This document shows, one piece after another, positions 11,061 through 21,789 of a DNA stretch of 64,000 nt. The DNA comes from Coptis chinensis (lineage: Eukaryota; Streptophyta; Magnoliopsida; Ranunculales; Ranunculaceae). Every line of letters begins with the position of its first letter. Positions within the stretch are counted from its first letter, which is position 1. The DNA is taken from assembly GCA_015680905.1 (NCBI GenBank), contig CM027378.1, positions 9,963,001-10,027,000 of the forward strand, read 5' to 3'. A model generated the notes under the pieces. The model was not told the origin of the DNA. It searched no databases and saw only the letters and a list, made by a program, of their open reading frames with translations. The position numbers and the translations under genes are program-made.

Positions 11061-12540
11061 TTATGCGACTAATATAGTTTCTTTGGTTTGGATTCTGTAT
11101 CCAGGTAAATCAAGCCACCTTATATATGCCATTTTCGATAACAACCATATTTTTTTTTACGATAATCATATAACAACCATATTCAGCCGATAAGCATTCC
11201 ATGAAAATAATATAGAGCATGGCATATAGCACATAATTTTGAAAAAGTTGGCAACATTTTAATTATATTAATATATTTTTGTAAAATATGTTTAATCTTG
11301 TGTTACTTAAGCTGTGGAACTAGTACTGATAAATGCTAGCTCAAAAGATTAAACAGCTTCATGTATTAGTTCTAAACTGTCTGTAGATATGGTGGGTGTT
11401 TGCGTGTGGTCGCTGCTTTTGCATGTGATTGTGGTGGGTGCATATAAGGTACTCTCATACTTTGTAATATGTATCTCCGTACGCCTTTGACTCTATGCAT
11501 ACTTGGAGAAAAAGGAAAGTTTGTTTTTGCGCTGTATAACGGCCTGGGATGCATCATGCATGCAGTGTGTATCCAGAACTCATGTCGTAGTAATGGCCCT
11601 TTTAGATGCTGTTAGTTTATTATTTTGTATATGAGCCATTTATGATGATATGTCCAGACAAATGTGAGAAGCTCATGTGTACTTAATTGAGATGATGTAG
11701 ATTCCAGCTTCCTGACATTAAAGGCTTCTAGAGGTCCAAAACACATATACTTTGCTTGTATGGTTTGTTATGTTATCTTTTTTCATGACCAAAATCTTAA
11801 GATGGTCATTTCCATATTCAAAACCGGTTGCGATTTGAAGTGTTCTTTCGGGGAGTACTTGAATTATCTACTTTTTTTTTTTCTGTTTTTTAGTTTCTCC
11901 CACAATTAATAACTCAAACTATCTTCACGGTATGGCCCTTCTTGGTTTTCAGTATAGACATTTTTGGTTTTCAGTCATTTTTAAGTGATATGCTAAGTCT
12001 CTTTTCAGTCATAGCATTATTTCTGTGCGTGCCTTGTCTTAGATGCAAAAAGACCAATGTGTCTACGTTTCAAGTATTAACTAATTCTTAAGGTCCAAAT
12101 CCAGTCTCTTCCATGGAAACTTTTTAGAAGTCTTGAGTCGTCCTGGATTTGGACTCAAAAGCAGTTAACAGCAATTATATTTAGCCTTACAAGGATTTAT
12201 CAAGACCTATTGTTTACTCATCAATAACATGTCTATCGTATAATCATTCCCCTCCACCCGTGCATTCATGTGAAATGAGTTTGCTAAAAACATGGAATGT
12301 CCATGTTAGCTTGATGAATTGCATTTTTGACATGCTCTTTCTGTCAGCTTCCCGTGTTTTGGACTGAATAAATCTACTCAACATAGTTATGATATTTCCC
12401 AAATCTGTGAACTGTGCGATATAGTTTGATTATTTGACTGTCACTTAGCCAAGTTTTAATAGTAACTAGTGCAGCACTGCAGCTATATTGCCGATTCCTT
12501 TTCTATTTCTCATACTGTCACAATTTTTTGTGTTTTGCAG
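11061..12540. other. No gene seen between DRM-related fragments
   Basis: AT-rich sequence with no convincing open frame. It may be intron or intergenic DNA of the decayed DRM locus, since DRM-like pieces lie on both sides. T-rich tracts are present near 11145 and 11870. Confidence 0.4.
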
Positions 12541-14290
12541 ATTGTGAGACCTTAATTACAGATCTGGTAGATTTTATATATGCTGCTCGAATGCCAAAGA
12601 GGTGATTTTTCTCTTAGACAGGCTAGAGAGCCACCTCACCTGCTCTGGTCATGATGAGGTGCGGTTGTTATGACTCAATGCGTGTGTATGACATGATATG
12701 CATGCTTACTTAGTAGTAATCTTTCAGTTTTTCTTTTTCATTCGTAACTGAAAGCTCACTGTATGCATAATTTCCGTCCTTCCTATTGGACGGTGCAGGG
12801 ATTTTCTTCTTCATAATATTTTATTTTCTATTTCTTTTTTTTTATTCGTCTGTTATAGCTTCCAGGTCATCATCTGATTCCTGATGTTGTTGCGTTGCTT
12901 TTTTTAGAGTTGTGGTTGTGTATAATATAATGTATCTGCTTTTTATAAAAACTAAGAATTAAGAATAAATGCTTCTCTTTCATAACTGAAAGCTCAGTAC
13001 AATCGTAATCTCATATTCTTTCTGCTAAATGATGCATGGAGTTATTTTGTTCTTCATAACGTTTGCTTTTTACTGCTCTGTTATAGACACTTCCTGATTC
13101 CTCCTACATTCAGGAGAGGAAAAAGCTCTTTGATGCAGAGGAAAGATTGGGAAGAAAACTTGATATGGAAGGAAGCAGCAACAGGAATCTAGAACAAATT
13201 GTAAGAGACTATGTGAGAGGAAGATGGAGTTAATATCCCTAATCTTATGATTGGGTGGAGTTCTGAATGAGCACAGACCAACGTTCCAGCGAAAGCTCCC
13301 TGAGGCAGCAATCAGGACACATGTTACTTTGAAAAAGTGGATTGTACTCCATTAAGGGTTTAGAGCACAATTTTTCGCTTTGTGTACAAAGTTAAACCTG
13401 AGTCTGTTGACTCACTTGCAAGGAAAAGACGGTATCTTCACAACCTTCCAATCGGCAACAGATACCCTCTCAAATTGATTCATCAACTTACGATTCAGAG
13501 AGCCTTACCACTGACGATGACCCTCCTTTAGAGACTCAAAAAAGTGGGCCTTAATGGGACAGTAGAGATATGTTCAACTGCTTGCATACTTGTATTGGTA
13601 TTGCAAACTTTACAGAGGATTAAAATGCGTAGATGCTGGGACAACACCTCCTTTTAGAGACTCAAAATTATGTCCTTTGTGAGTGTATGATCTGGAATTT
13701 TGGTGTGGACTGGAAATAATAGAGCAGCACCTGATGAGCCTGAAGAGATAGAGATGATTCTGGTATATCCAGAGAACCATACTATGGGATTCAGTGGAGC
13801 TGAGAGATATAAGTCCTTGGCACTTCATATCAGGTTTGCACTCTCGTACTCTTTCCAGTTTCTACCGTCTCCGACTATTTCTCATTACTTAGCTACCAAT
13901 ATATCTGTCGCAGGTTGAGACAGTGGCTTGCCATTTCTCTCTTTTAAAGAACATGTTTCCTAGTGGCATCACTAGGTTGTCTCTTTTCTGGGATTGGAGG
14001 TGCTGACCTTCCACTGCAGCAACTTGGTATTCCGCTGAAGTGCAAGAGATTTCGTAGCTGGTGGGAACAAACGAACAAGTCGAGTGACCTTGTTGAACAT
14101 GATGTGCAACAGTTGAGTGCAGATAAGCTGGAGAACTATGACCCTTGGTGGATTTGATTTAGTTGTTGGGGGTAGCACGTCTGCACATGAAACAATCTTA
14201 CAGGTAGCAACCTCAGAAGTAGAGATGGCCTTGAAGGGGAGCCTCAATTCTTTTATACAACTTCTTTAGAATACTGAACGTTTCAAGTGC
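12541..14290 (+). pseudogene. DRM-type de novo DNA methyltransferase pseudogene
   Basis: Fragments occur in the order expected for a plant DRM (RNA-directed cytosine-5 methyltransferase). 12541-12603 resembles the end of a UBA domain (VDFIYAARMPK). 13084-13235 is a charged linker. 13262-13560 holds EHRPTFQRKLPEAAI, then a block like FVYKVKPESVDS, then RRYLHNLPIGNRYPL and ALPLT. 13701-13833 has VWTGNNRAAPDEPEEIEMI and RYKSL. An 80-bp GT-AG intron (13834-13913) follows, then VETVACHFSLLKNMFPSG and the SAM-binding LFSGIGGA (about 13976-14000), WEQTN, a GG at motif IV, and RDGLEGEP (about 14205-14235). Stops and shifts break the frame. The Pro-Cys catalytic motif expected after GGS is replaced (GGSTSA), so it cannot be an active enzyme. 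Confidence 0.8.
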
Positions 14291-15600
14291 ATAATGGGGA
14301 ACAACGGATCAATAGCCTATTGAAACTGGAGCAAGGAAGGACCTTCCATCCATTGCCTTATTCAGTCAAGTAAGTGCCCTCAGACCTTAATGACAATTCT
14401 CTAACCAGAAGATAGACAACTACTTTTTTGGAAATTATATACACGTGATGAAGTATTATAGGCTCTACTTTTGTAACAGTTGATTTTGGATTTTATATTT
14501 ATTAATAGTCTTTTCATAAGATCTAACAAATTGTTCTTATGTTGATCTAATATTTGGTTTGCTTGTAAAATACTGTCAGGCTCTGATCTTTGGTAAAGCT
14601 ATTATTGAATGCATATGTTGTTTCTTATATCAATCATATGCCCATCCTTGCAATTTCAGGTTGCATGAGAGAATGGTTGCGATGTGGCATTGGCATTTTC
14701 TGAAGACAGTATACTGGCAGTGGTAAAGTAACAATGGCGGTAACCAAGTCTCTACGATTGTTAGAAGCTTACTACAGAATTAACGTCCAGACTCCAGCCA
14801 GAATGCTTCTTTATGGAAAATGCTGTTTTTTGTTGATTTTTTTTCCTTAAACACAGGAAAGTAACTCGTTATGAGATTATACCAGTTGCAGTTTGGACCT
14901 TGTTAACTCCAAAACTTTGGTATGGCTGAAGATTGTAAAGGTCAAAGGATCAAATACACGAGACTCGTCTCATTGAAGGGTTTTTGCAGAACAACTTGTT
15001 TCCCTCTCAGGACGCTACACTAGCCAGGCTTTCCTTCTCGTAAGACTGCTTATTATATGTAGTTGTTACACGAGCCTATACACACGACAATGCACAAATA
15101 TATCGTCCGAAAGTCGTATCAGCATGATACATCGTACTAATCCAAAAAGTTAAAATTCATTACTAAATTCATCCGAGTGCAGGACTCGAAGTATATTTGC
15201 AAGGTGATTGGTTACAAAACATCGCATTTCGCCTCTGCGCGCAGTTATAGATCAGAACCTATTTGCAGTTTTGCACTACAACATGTGATCTTGTCTTGCT
15301 TCTTCAACAAGGCGATGAAAAAGAGACCAACTAATACCTTTCCTTGTGGGAAATTGGCAATGCTGTCCGTTGAAAAATTCATACGAAGCGTGCCCTTCTC
15401 TATCATATTCAATAAAACAAACAAGCGAAAAAAGATACAAATAAAAATCATAGACAGAACAACAATTGATGTGGTTTAATTTGATACGGGCACGTGCAAG
15501 ATCAAAGCCTCTAGCAATCAAAACATCTTCAAATTCAAACAACAACAACAACAATGTAAGATCAATACATTCAGAATAATACTCTAATCAATCATTATCC
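14291..15600. other. No gene seen; DRM relic tail and downstream DNA
   Basis: There is no open frame of interest. 14650-15060 may hold the diverged end of the DRM relic, but I could not align it. 15300-15425 is a stretch repeated with changes at about 50365-50515 (see separate entry). Confidence 0.4.
15300..15425. repeat. Dispersed repeat, copy 1
   Basis: The block GATGAAAAAGAGACCAACTA followed by a TTCCTTGTGG segment, GGCAATGCTGTCC and the CATATTCAATAAA end recurs at 50365-50515 with about 10% changes and one insertion. It lies just past the 3' end of the secreted-protein gene (15624-16016, minus), so it may be part of that gene's 3' region duplicated elsewhere, or an unrecognised repeat family. 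Confidence 0.6.
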
Positions 15601-15623
15601 ACACACACGAGCCCAGAAGACCG

Positions 15624-16016
15624 TCAAGCCTGCAGACCGCGCAACCGATCTACATATTTACGTGCTGAACAAGGGAAGCCGTTGTCGTTGTATCCCCAGT
15701 TAGGATCCACCAGTTCTGCAAGGGGCTTTGAAGGATACTGGGATCTTAAACTACGTAGGTAAAACTGGAAATTACGATTGCATGCCCTAGCATAATCACG
15801 ACGTATAGCTTGGTCTATCTGTTCCCTTCTTTGCTTCCAAAACTCTTCAGATTTTTCTTCATGGCCATAATGAGGATGTTCAGATCCTAGTTGAAAGAAA
15901 ACTACGCGTTTATGACTGGCTTCATTAGAGGCTGGTGGTGTTGGTGTTGCGTATGAGGAGTAGAAGAAGTAACAGCAAATAGACAGTATTAACAAATAAT
16001 AACCCGCAGCAGTCAT
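15624..16016 (-). CDS. Small secreted protein, function unknown
   Basis: A frame of 130 residues. The N terminus is a strong signal peptide: a hydrophobic core at about 5-21 (YYLLILSICCYFF), followed by SYA with a likely cleavage before TPTPP. The mature part of about 105 residues is charged and polar, with FFQLGSEHPHYGHEEK, a basic helix-prone stretch (WKQRREQIDQAIRRDYARAC) and just two cysteines (in RACNRN and FPCSARKY) that could pair. It fits a secreted or apoplastic polypeptide. I do not recognise the family and do not assign a function. A TATA element lies 54 bp upstream of the ATG. No frame damage is seen, so it could be a living gene. Confidence 0.55.
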   Translation of the reverse strand: MTAAGYYLLILSICCYFFYSSYATPTPPASNEASHKRVVFFQLGSEHPHYGHEEKSEEFWKQRREQIDQAIRRDYARACNRNFQFYLRSLRSQYPSKPLAELVDPNWGYNDNGFPCSARKYVDRLRGLQA

Positions 16017-16069
16017 GACGAATTGTTGTTGTAGGCGAGAACAATAACCAAATTCTTGATAGTGTTGTG

Positions 16070-16078
16070 TATTTATAG
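16070..16078 (-). promoter_or_regulatory. TATA box of the secreted-protein gene
   Basis: The minus strand reads CTATAAATA, 54 bp upstream of the ATG at 16016. That predicts a transcription start about 25-30 bp before the ATG and a very short leader. Confidence 0.5.
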
Positions 16079-16082
16079 AGTT

Positions 16083-16911
16083 ACTAGGGTATGCCCGTGC
16101 CTACGCCCGCAAGACCTGATGCGCCTACGGCGCTATCCCGACAACTCGTCACGACTTCAGCGCAAGGCGTACACGCATCTTAGGCGCAAAATATTCGGCG
16201 CAACAACTCAATTTATAAGCCCAGCCACAAGGCCATCCCAATTGCCCATTATCTATAAGCCCAACAGTTTATGGGCTAACCCAACAATTTATAAGCCCAG
16301 CCGCAATTGTTGACTTTTGGTTGATTTTTGGACAGATCTCATAATATTGATTACACTTAACAAAATTGTACAAACCCTCCAAACACTTAGATCGGCCATG
16401 TCACAACTTGCTAAAAGACAATGACAACTACTGGATGGAGGCCCTGCGGGCCCCACACCATTGTTTTTTATTATATAGATTAGGTAAGCCGTGTATTGGC
16501 AAAGTTTTTTTATTTCTCGATAAAGCTTATCGATATTTAGAAACTGACCCGAATCCGAGTCCTTATTGGAGACGGATTATTAACCATTGGTTTAGAAAGA
16601 CCGCCCTTTGGATTTGTTCCACTACTCTGGAGATCTATGTTATATTTGTTCAGGAAGACTTTTTAATAAGAAGGCTTGAAAAGAAGAAGAAGAGACAAGG
16701 GACGATGCATATATTCGTGATAGACCTAGAAAAGAAAACCACTAAGCTTCAAGTTGAAATGTGACACCATTTATGGCGTCAAAGCTAAGTTTGAAGCGAA
16801 GATAGGTATTCACTCTCTTCATCAAAGATTGGTTTTTGATCTCTGTCATGTCCTATTAGGACATACATAGAGATCTCTTTAGTTTATGAGTACTTTAAGG
16901 TGATTTAATCT
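16083..16911. other. No gene supported
   Basis: A GC-richer stretch (16090-16200) is followed by phrases such as CCCAACAATTTATAAGCCCAG that occur more than once between 16215 and 16305. A 132-codon open frame at 16366-16764 shows no recognisable domain and is probably chance. Confidence 0.4.
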
Positions 16912-17844
16912 GGCACTCATCAAATTGCATTGGGCAGCCTCCGGCCCAAGCCCGACAACTAAGTCCAACAACAATAACCCAATACACCCCCCACCTCAAC
17001 GCAAACTTGCTACCATTTTTTTCAAACCTTTTGTAGCCGGTATAATCTCTCTTGCGAGAGTGAACCCTAGAAAAAAAAAAAAAAAAAAAGTGTTTTCTGT
17101 CGTGTTCATACTTTGAGTGTTGACTTGTGAATCAACAATGGGAATTGAAGTTAACGATTTCACCCAATTCGAGTCGTGTCCTGTTTGAGTATATACTCAA
17201 ACTTGGTTGGGTTGATTAAACTTGATTAGGTTGATTAAATTTGATTGGGTAGAAGATTGGGTAATTAAACTTGATTGGGGTGGAAGATTGGGTTGATTAA
17301 ACTTGATGATTTCAAACTTGATGTTTTTTTTGGAGTTTGGGTTAATTAAACTTGAGTTCGAGTTTGTCCAAGCTTGATGAAGTCATTTTTGAGTTTGGGT
17401 TGATTAAGTGGAAATTGATTTTTAAAATGAACATCGTGACAAACAAACCGAATTTTTTAAGTCCAAACGACCCAGCCATGTCGCCCAAGAGAGTCTCCAA
17501 ACGACCCCGCCATGTCACCCAAGAGAGTCTCGAAACAACCCCACCATGTTGTCCTGGAGACTGCCGCCATATCATCTAGCAAAAAACCAAGAGTTTTGTC
17601 TCAAACGACACGCACAGACCACTTGAGTGTACACTCAAACTACATGGTGAGGTTGTTTGAGTGTACACTCAAATGACATGGCGAGAACATTTGAGTGTAT
17701 ACTCAAACGACTTGAGGGATTCGTTATGGCGAGACCGGTTGGATTGGTTGTTGGGCCTGGGCTTTGATGGCAAACTTGTAATATGACAAACTTGTAATAT
17801 TTCTTTTTCTTTTGGGGGTTGCCCATTCCAATTTGATGAGTGCC
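16912..17844. mobile_element. Foldback (MITE-like) element with inner palindromes
   Basis: Its ends are imperfect inverted repeats: GGCACTCATCAAATTG at 16912 pairs with CAATTTGATGAGTGCC ending at 17844. The similarity continues inward (GGGCA, then CCCAAGCCC and CAACAA-like blocks at about 16950-16970 against about 17745-17765). The interior holds (GATTAAACTTGATT)-type repeats at 17200-17400, a 34-bp unit repeated around 17461-17560, and four 18-bp palindromes. No transposase frame is present, so it would be non-autonomous. A target duplication is not evident, so the exact ends are uncertain. Confidence 0.5.
17622..17707. repeat. Tandem 34-bp units built on an 18-bp palindrome
   Basis: TTTGAGTGTACACTCAAA or a close form occurs at 17622-17639, 17656-17673 and 17690-17707. 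The units are exactly 34 bp apart and separated by ATGGTGAG or ATGGCGAG spacers. A fourth palindrome, TTTGAGTATATACTCAAA, is at 17183-17200. The spacers are the reverse complement of phrases in the 34-bp repeats at 17461-17560 (CGCCATGTCA), so the two arrays face each other. Confidence 0.8.
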
Positions 17845-17899
17845 CAATACAGGACCCCTTTAGTATTTTCCTTATATTAGGTATGGAGTGGCCTACAGC

Positions 17900-18120
17900 T
17901 GTTAGTAAGAGCCACGTGTAGGTAGTATAGAAGTACCAGAAATCCTCTTGGATATGATGTAGAGAAACTGGTATAAAAGCAAAGAGAGTTGTAAGAAAAG
18001 GAAGAAGAAAATATTAGAAAAGAAAAGAGGCTCTGTATTCTTTGAATCACAGGTTGTTTGATTCATTTATTTAGATTTTTTTATTAGTGTTTCTATTGTT
18101 TCAGTCCCTAGTATAGGACA
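17900..18120 (+). repeat. Probable gypsy 5' LTR
   Basis: The right end is firm: GTATAGGACA at 18111-18120, followed two bases later by a PBS. It contains a TATA-like TATAAAAG at about 17972. The left end at TGTTAGTAAG (17900) is a guess from the TG rule, because no second LTR copy is present for comparison. Confidence 0.5.
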
Positions 18121-18122
18121 AT

Positions 18123-18135
18123 TGGTATCAAGAGC
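18123..18135 (+). other. Primer-binding site (initiator tRNA-Met type)
   Basis: TGGTATCAAGAGC lies two bases after the LTR end, the same PBS type used by the copia elements in this window. It matches the complement of the plant initiator tRNA-Met 3' end with one extra A. Confidence 0.75.
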
Positions 18136-18152
18136 ATTCTTTCCCGCTGAAA

Positions 18153-19358
18153 ATGACTTTCTTAGAAGTAGAGAAACTGGCTAAGGGAATCCAGAATGAG
18201 GTCACTAAGATGCAATGTTTAGTTAATCAAATAAATAATAGATTAATCAGGGAAGTCCAAGTAAGGGAAGTTTCAGTAAAGAAACTGGAGGCTAGATTTG
18301 ATCTCTCAGAGAAGAAGATGGACAACATATTCGACCAGCTTTTCAAGTTGTTAAATGAAAAGGGGAAGAGTACAGTAGCAATGGGGTTACCTTCTAGTTC
18401 ACATACTCCATTAGCGACAACAATCGATGATGAACGCTCCACTAATGGCTTGCGACAAAGGACCACAATCGACATGGACAACTCTACTAATGGAGTTAAT
18501 CCAAGAGCTTGGGTTCACAAGTGTAATCAGTTTTTCTACATTCACCTCATGGAAGAGAGTAAAAAGGTTAATGTAGCTTCACTGTATTTAGAGGGAAAGG
18601 CTGATTCATGGTTCCTTGAGTATCAAGAGGACAGAGAATTTATTGAATGGAATGAGTTAACAGAACAGATCTGCAAATGATTTGAAGAAGTGGGGCAAGA
18701 TAACTATGTAGGAAATTTTAATAAACTGGTTCAAACTAACACAGTAGAGGAGTATTATGAACGTTTTGAGGCATTGAAAGCTATCATGGTGAGCAAGAAT
18801 AAACAGCTAACCGAAAAGTATTTTGTACTCAATTTTTTGAGTGGGTTAAAGGATGAAATTAGAACTTCAGTTTAGATGTTTAAACCTACCAGTCTACACC
18901 ACGCATGGTATCTCGCAAGAATGCAAGAGTCCGCATTAGAAACTCAATTCAAGAAAACCAAACTAGTTGCCAAAACATTTCCCAGTACCACTTCATACTT
19001 TTCAAGTAACAACAACCCAAATAAACAGATCTCCTCTCCAACTAACCATCACACCCAAACCACCATCCACGTTAAAGCCTACACTTCCCACCAATACACC
19101 ACCAACACAAACTACTCACTTACCTCCTATTAAGAGACTCACACCAGCTCAAATGAAAATTAGAAAAGAGAAAGGACTTTGCTACAACTGTGTAGAACAA
19201 TACAAGCTTGGGCACATATGCAAGACACAATACTTGTACATGTTGGTGGGTACAGAAGAAGAGGACGGTGAAGAGGATCAACATACTGAAACCGAGGACG
19301 AGAAATCATTGCAGCAGATAGAAACTGATATGGAGATATCATATCCCTCCATGCATTG
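18153..19358 (+). pseudogene. gypsy Gag with zinc knuckle
   Basis: The first Met after the PBS begins a coiled N terminus. It is followed by a retrotransposon gag domain (PRAWVHKCNQFF through LEGKADSWF, about 18500-18620) and the second half (EEYYERFEALK, about 18745). Stops at 18678 and 18873 and a frame change interrupt it. A CCHC knuckle (CYNCVEQYKLGHICK) lies at about 19180-19225, with an acidic tail after it. The knuckle has a one-residue longer middle spacing than the strict C-x2-C-x4-H-x4-C form. Confidence 0.8.
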
Positions 19359-20760
19359 ACAGGGAATGTGGGGCAAAACATGATTAGAATTCAAGGCATG
19401 ATCAAGAAGAGACCCATTACTGTTTTGATCGACACTGGTAGTACACATAGCTTTTTGGACCCCGAAGTTGCTAAACAAGTGGCTTGTCACATAGAACCAG
19501 CTGCTTATATGTTGGTGACAGTAGCTAACGGAGATAGAACTGTGTGAAGAGCCATATGTAATAAGTTAAAATGGGAAATGCAAGGTCACATGTTCAAAGA
19601 CAATATAAGACTTTTACCATTAGGAGGCTGTGATATGGTGCTTGGCGGGGATTGGCTTAAGCAATGTGGTGATGTTTTGATTAACCTTCAGAAATTGCAT
19701 CTGTCATTCAAAAAAGGGGGAAAGAGATAACTCTGAAAGGGAAAGAAGAGGTCACTTATGTGAAAATGATTTATGCTAAGGCCTTAACCAAGTTTTTGAG
19801 GAAGAATACACATGCCTTAGTAGGACAAATCTTTTCAATCACTATTACAGAACTTCAGCAAGACAACCTAGAATCAGTCACTTCATTGTTACAAGAATTT
19901 TCCGATGTTTTTAAGGAACCCAAAAGCTTAAATTACCACCCTCTAGAAACCTAGACAATCATATCCTTCTTAAGCCAAATCTAAAATCCACCAATCAAAG
20001 TCCCTATAAACTCTCATATATTCAAAAGGTTGTGTTGGAAACACTCGTGAATGAAATGTTACACTCAGGCCTCATCCAATCAAGTCATAGTCCTTTATTT
20101 GCTTTTCAAGTTCTACTTATTAAAAAGAAAGATGGCTTATGGCGATTTTGTGTCGACTATAGAAAACTGAATGAGATGACCATAAAAGACAAGTTTCCTA
20201 TGCCAATTATTGATGAACTTCTCGATCAGTTACATGGGGTTCAAATATTTTCCAAGATTGATCTCAGGTCCGGATACCATCAGATAAGGGTACATGATGC
20301 TGACATATACAAGACTACCTTCAGAACTCACCAAGGCCATGAGTTTAAGGTAATGCCGTTTGGACTTACTAATACCCCTGTGACATTTCAAGCTTTAATG
20401 AATGACATCTTAAACCTTTACCTCAGGAAATTTGTCTTAGTCTTTTTCGATGACATCCTAGTATACAACACTTCACTTGAAGAACACCTTATACACTTAA
20501 GATAGGTGTTGGACACTCTTAGAACACACACCCTATACGCCAAGCTCTCCAATGCACCTTTGCATGCTCAACCTTAATTAGAATATCTAGGCCACCTCAT
20601 TATACCTACGGGAGTTGCTGCTAATCCTTCTAAGATTGAGGCCATGGTCAAATGGCCTAAACCTAAAACAATTAAAGGTCTACTAGGTTTTTTGGGGTTT
20701 ATTGGCTATTACAGGAGATATGTTCAAGGTTATGGCTACAACAACTCATTTCACAATTGT
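19359..20760 (+). pseudogene. gypsy protease and reverse transcriptase
   Basis: The protease motif LIDTGSTHSF is at about 19422-19455. The RT frame (20032-20505) carries [27 protein letters not shown] and the catalytic FFDDILVY (about 20445-20465), in which the tyrosine before DD is replaced by phenylalanine. The frame stops at 20503, continues in another frame with LGHL and FIGYYRRYVQGYG, and then is cut: the RNase H domain that should follow is missing. Confidence 0.83.
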
Positions 20761-21735
20761 TAGTGACACTAGATAACATCAAGAACTATTCATATATGGC
20801 TGGGATGGTGCGATATAAAGGCAGGCTATATATTGGCAATAACAATGACTTGAGGAAGAGACTATTGGCTAATGAGCACTTTTCTTTTGTTGGAGGTCAC
20901 TCAAGCATTTGATCAAGGTAGTTACCTTAGGGAAAAATCACATTTTTATTAGCCTCGCATGAAGAAGGAGGTCTTAGACACTGTTAGTACATGTGATGTT
21001 TGTCAAAGATGCAAGGGAGAACACACTTTTCCAGGTGATTTACTACAACCACTACTTGTACCACATCATGCCTGACAACACACCAGCATGGACTTGATAG
21101 AAGGACTACCCAAAGCTGAAGGTAAAGAAATTATATTAGTTGTTATGGACAGATTGACTAAATATAGTCACTTCATTAACCTCAGTCACCTATACACAGC
21201 TACTACGGTTGCAAGGTCTTCATGGACATCATATACAAGTTACATGGCCTTCCCTAATCCATTACATCAGACAGAGACAAAATCTTTATCAACTCTTTCT
21301 AGTTGAATCTCTTCAAAGTACTTGGAACTGAACTCTACCTCAACATCTCTTATCATCCCCAAACAGATGGGCAAATAGAGAGAACTAATGCTTGCCTTGA
21401 GACCTACTTGAGATGCATGACAGATACAAACCTTAGAGTTGGGTCAAGTGGTTGCCACTTGCTGAGTGGTGGTTTAATACCAACTACCACACCAGCCATA
21501 AAATGGCTCCATTTACTGCCTTGTATGGCTACTCTCCCCATTTGGCTATCCCTGCTAATGTTATTCATTTCATAGCAGCAGTTGATGATTATTTGAAAGA
21601 AAGTCAGTCCATGGTTGAAGTGATTAAAGACGATTTGTACAAGGCCCAAGAGAGGATGAAATTCTATACTGACAAGAAAAGAACAGAGAGGTTATTTGCC
21701 GTTGGAGATTGGGTATACTTGAAACTCCACCATAT
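20761..21735 (+). pseudogene. gypsy integrase remnant
   Basis: It begins after the RNase H deletion with MVRYKGRLYIGNN and GGHS (the zinc-binding region, about 20800-20910), then CDVCQRCK-like text near 20990-21010. The core domain has MDLIEGLPKAEGK (first catalytic D, 21088) and YHPQTDGQIERTN (E, about 21355), with a frame change between. The segment around the second catalytic Asp (21270-21310) is damaged by a stop. It continues to AVGDWVYLKL (about 21700-21730), where similarity ends; no chromodomain is recognisable. Confidence 0.8.
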
Positions 21736-21789
21736 TACTCTCACCATGTCTTGGTGTCATCGTCACCTCTTCATCCTAGTTCTGAACTT

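Larger units (their letters stand above)
17900..21735 (+). mobile_element. Ty3/gypsy chromovirus-like element, broken
   Basis: A plus-strand gypsy element: probable short 5' LTR (17900-18120), PBS, gag, a CCHC knuckle, protease, RT, then an integrase, with RNase H largely deleted. The order PR-RT-INT and the integrase text (VMDRLTKYSHFI, YHPQTDGQIERTN) point to the chromovirus side of gypsy. Many in-frame stops make it inactive. No 3' LTR was found; on the right it abuts a DUF4283 pseudogene on the other strand. Confidence 0.85.

Noticed and set aside
15177-15554. Overlapping open frames on both strands at 15.2-15.5 kb
   Set aside because: They coincide with the dispersed repeat and show no domain; neither strand is supported as coding.
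16366-16764. 132-codon open frame downstream of the secreted-protein gene
   Set aside because: No domain, low-complexity lysine-rich end and no promoter or conservation signal; it lies in repeat-like DNA and is probably chance.
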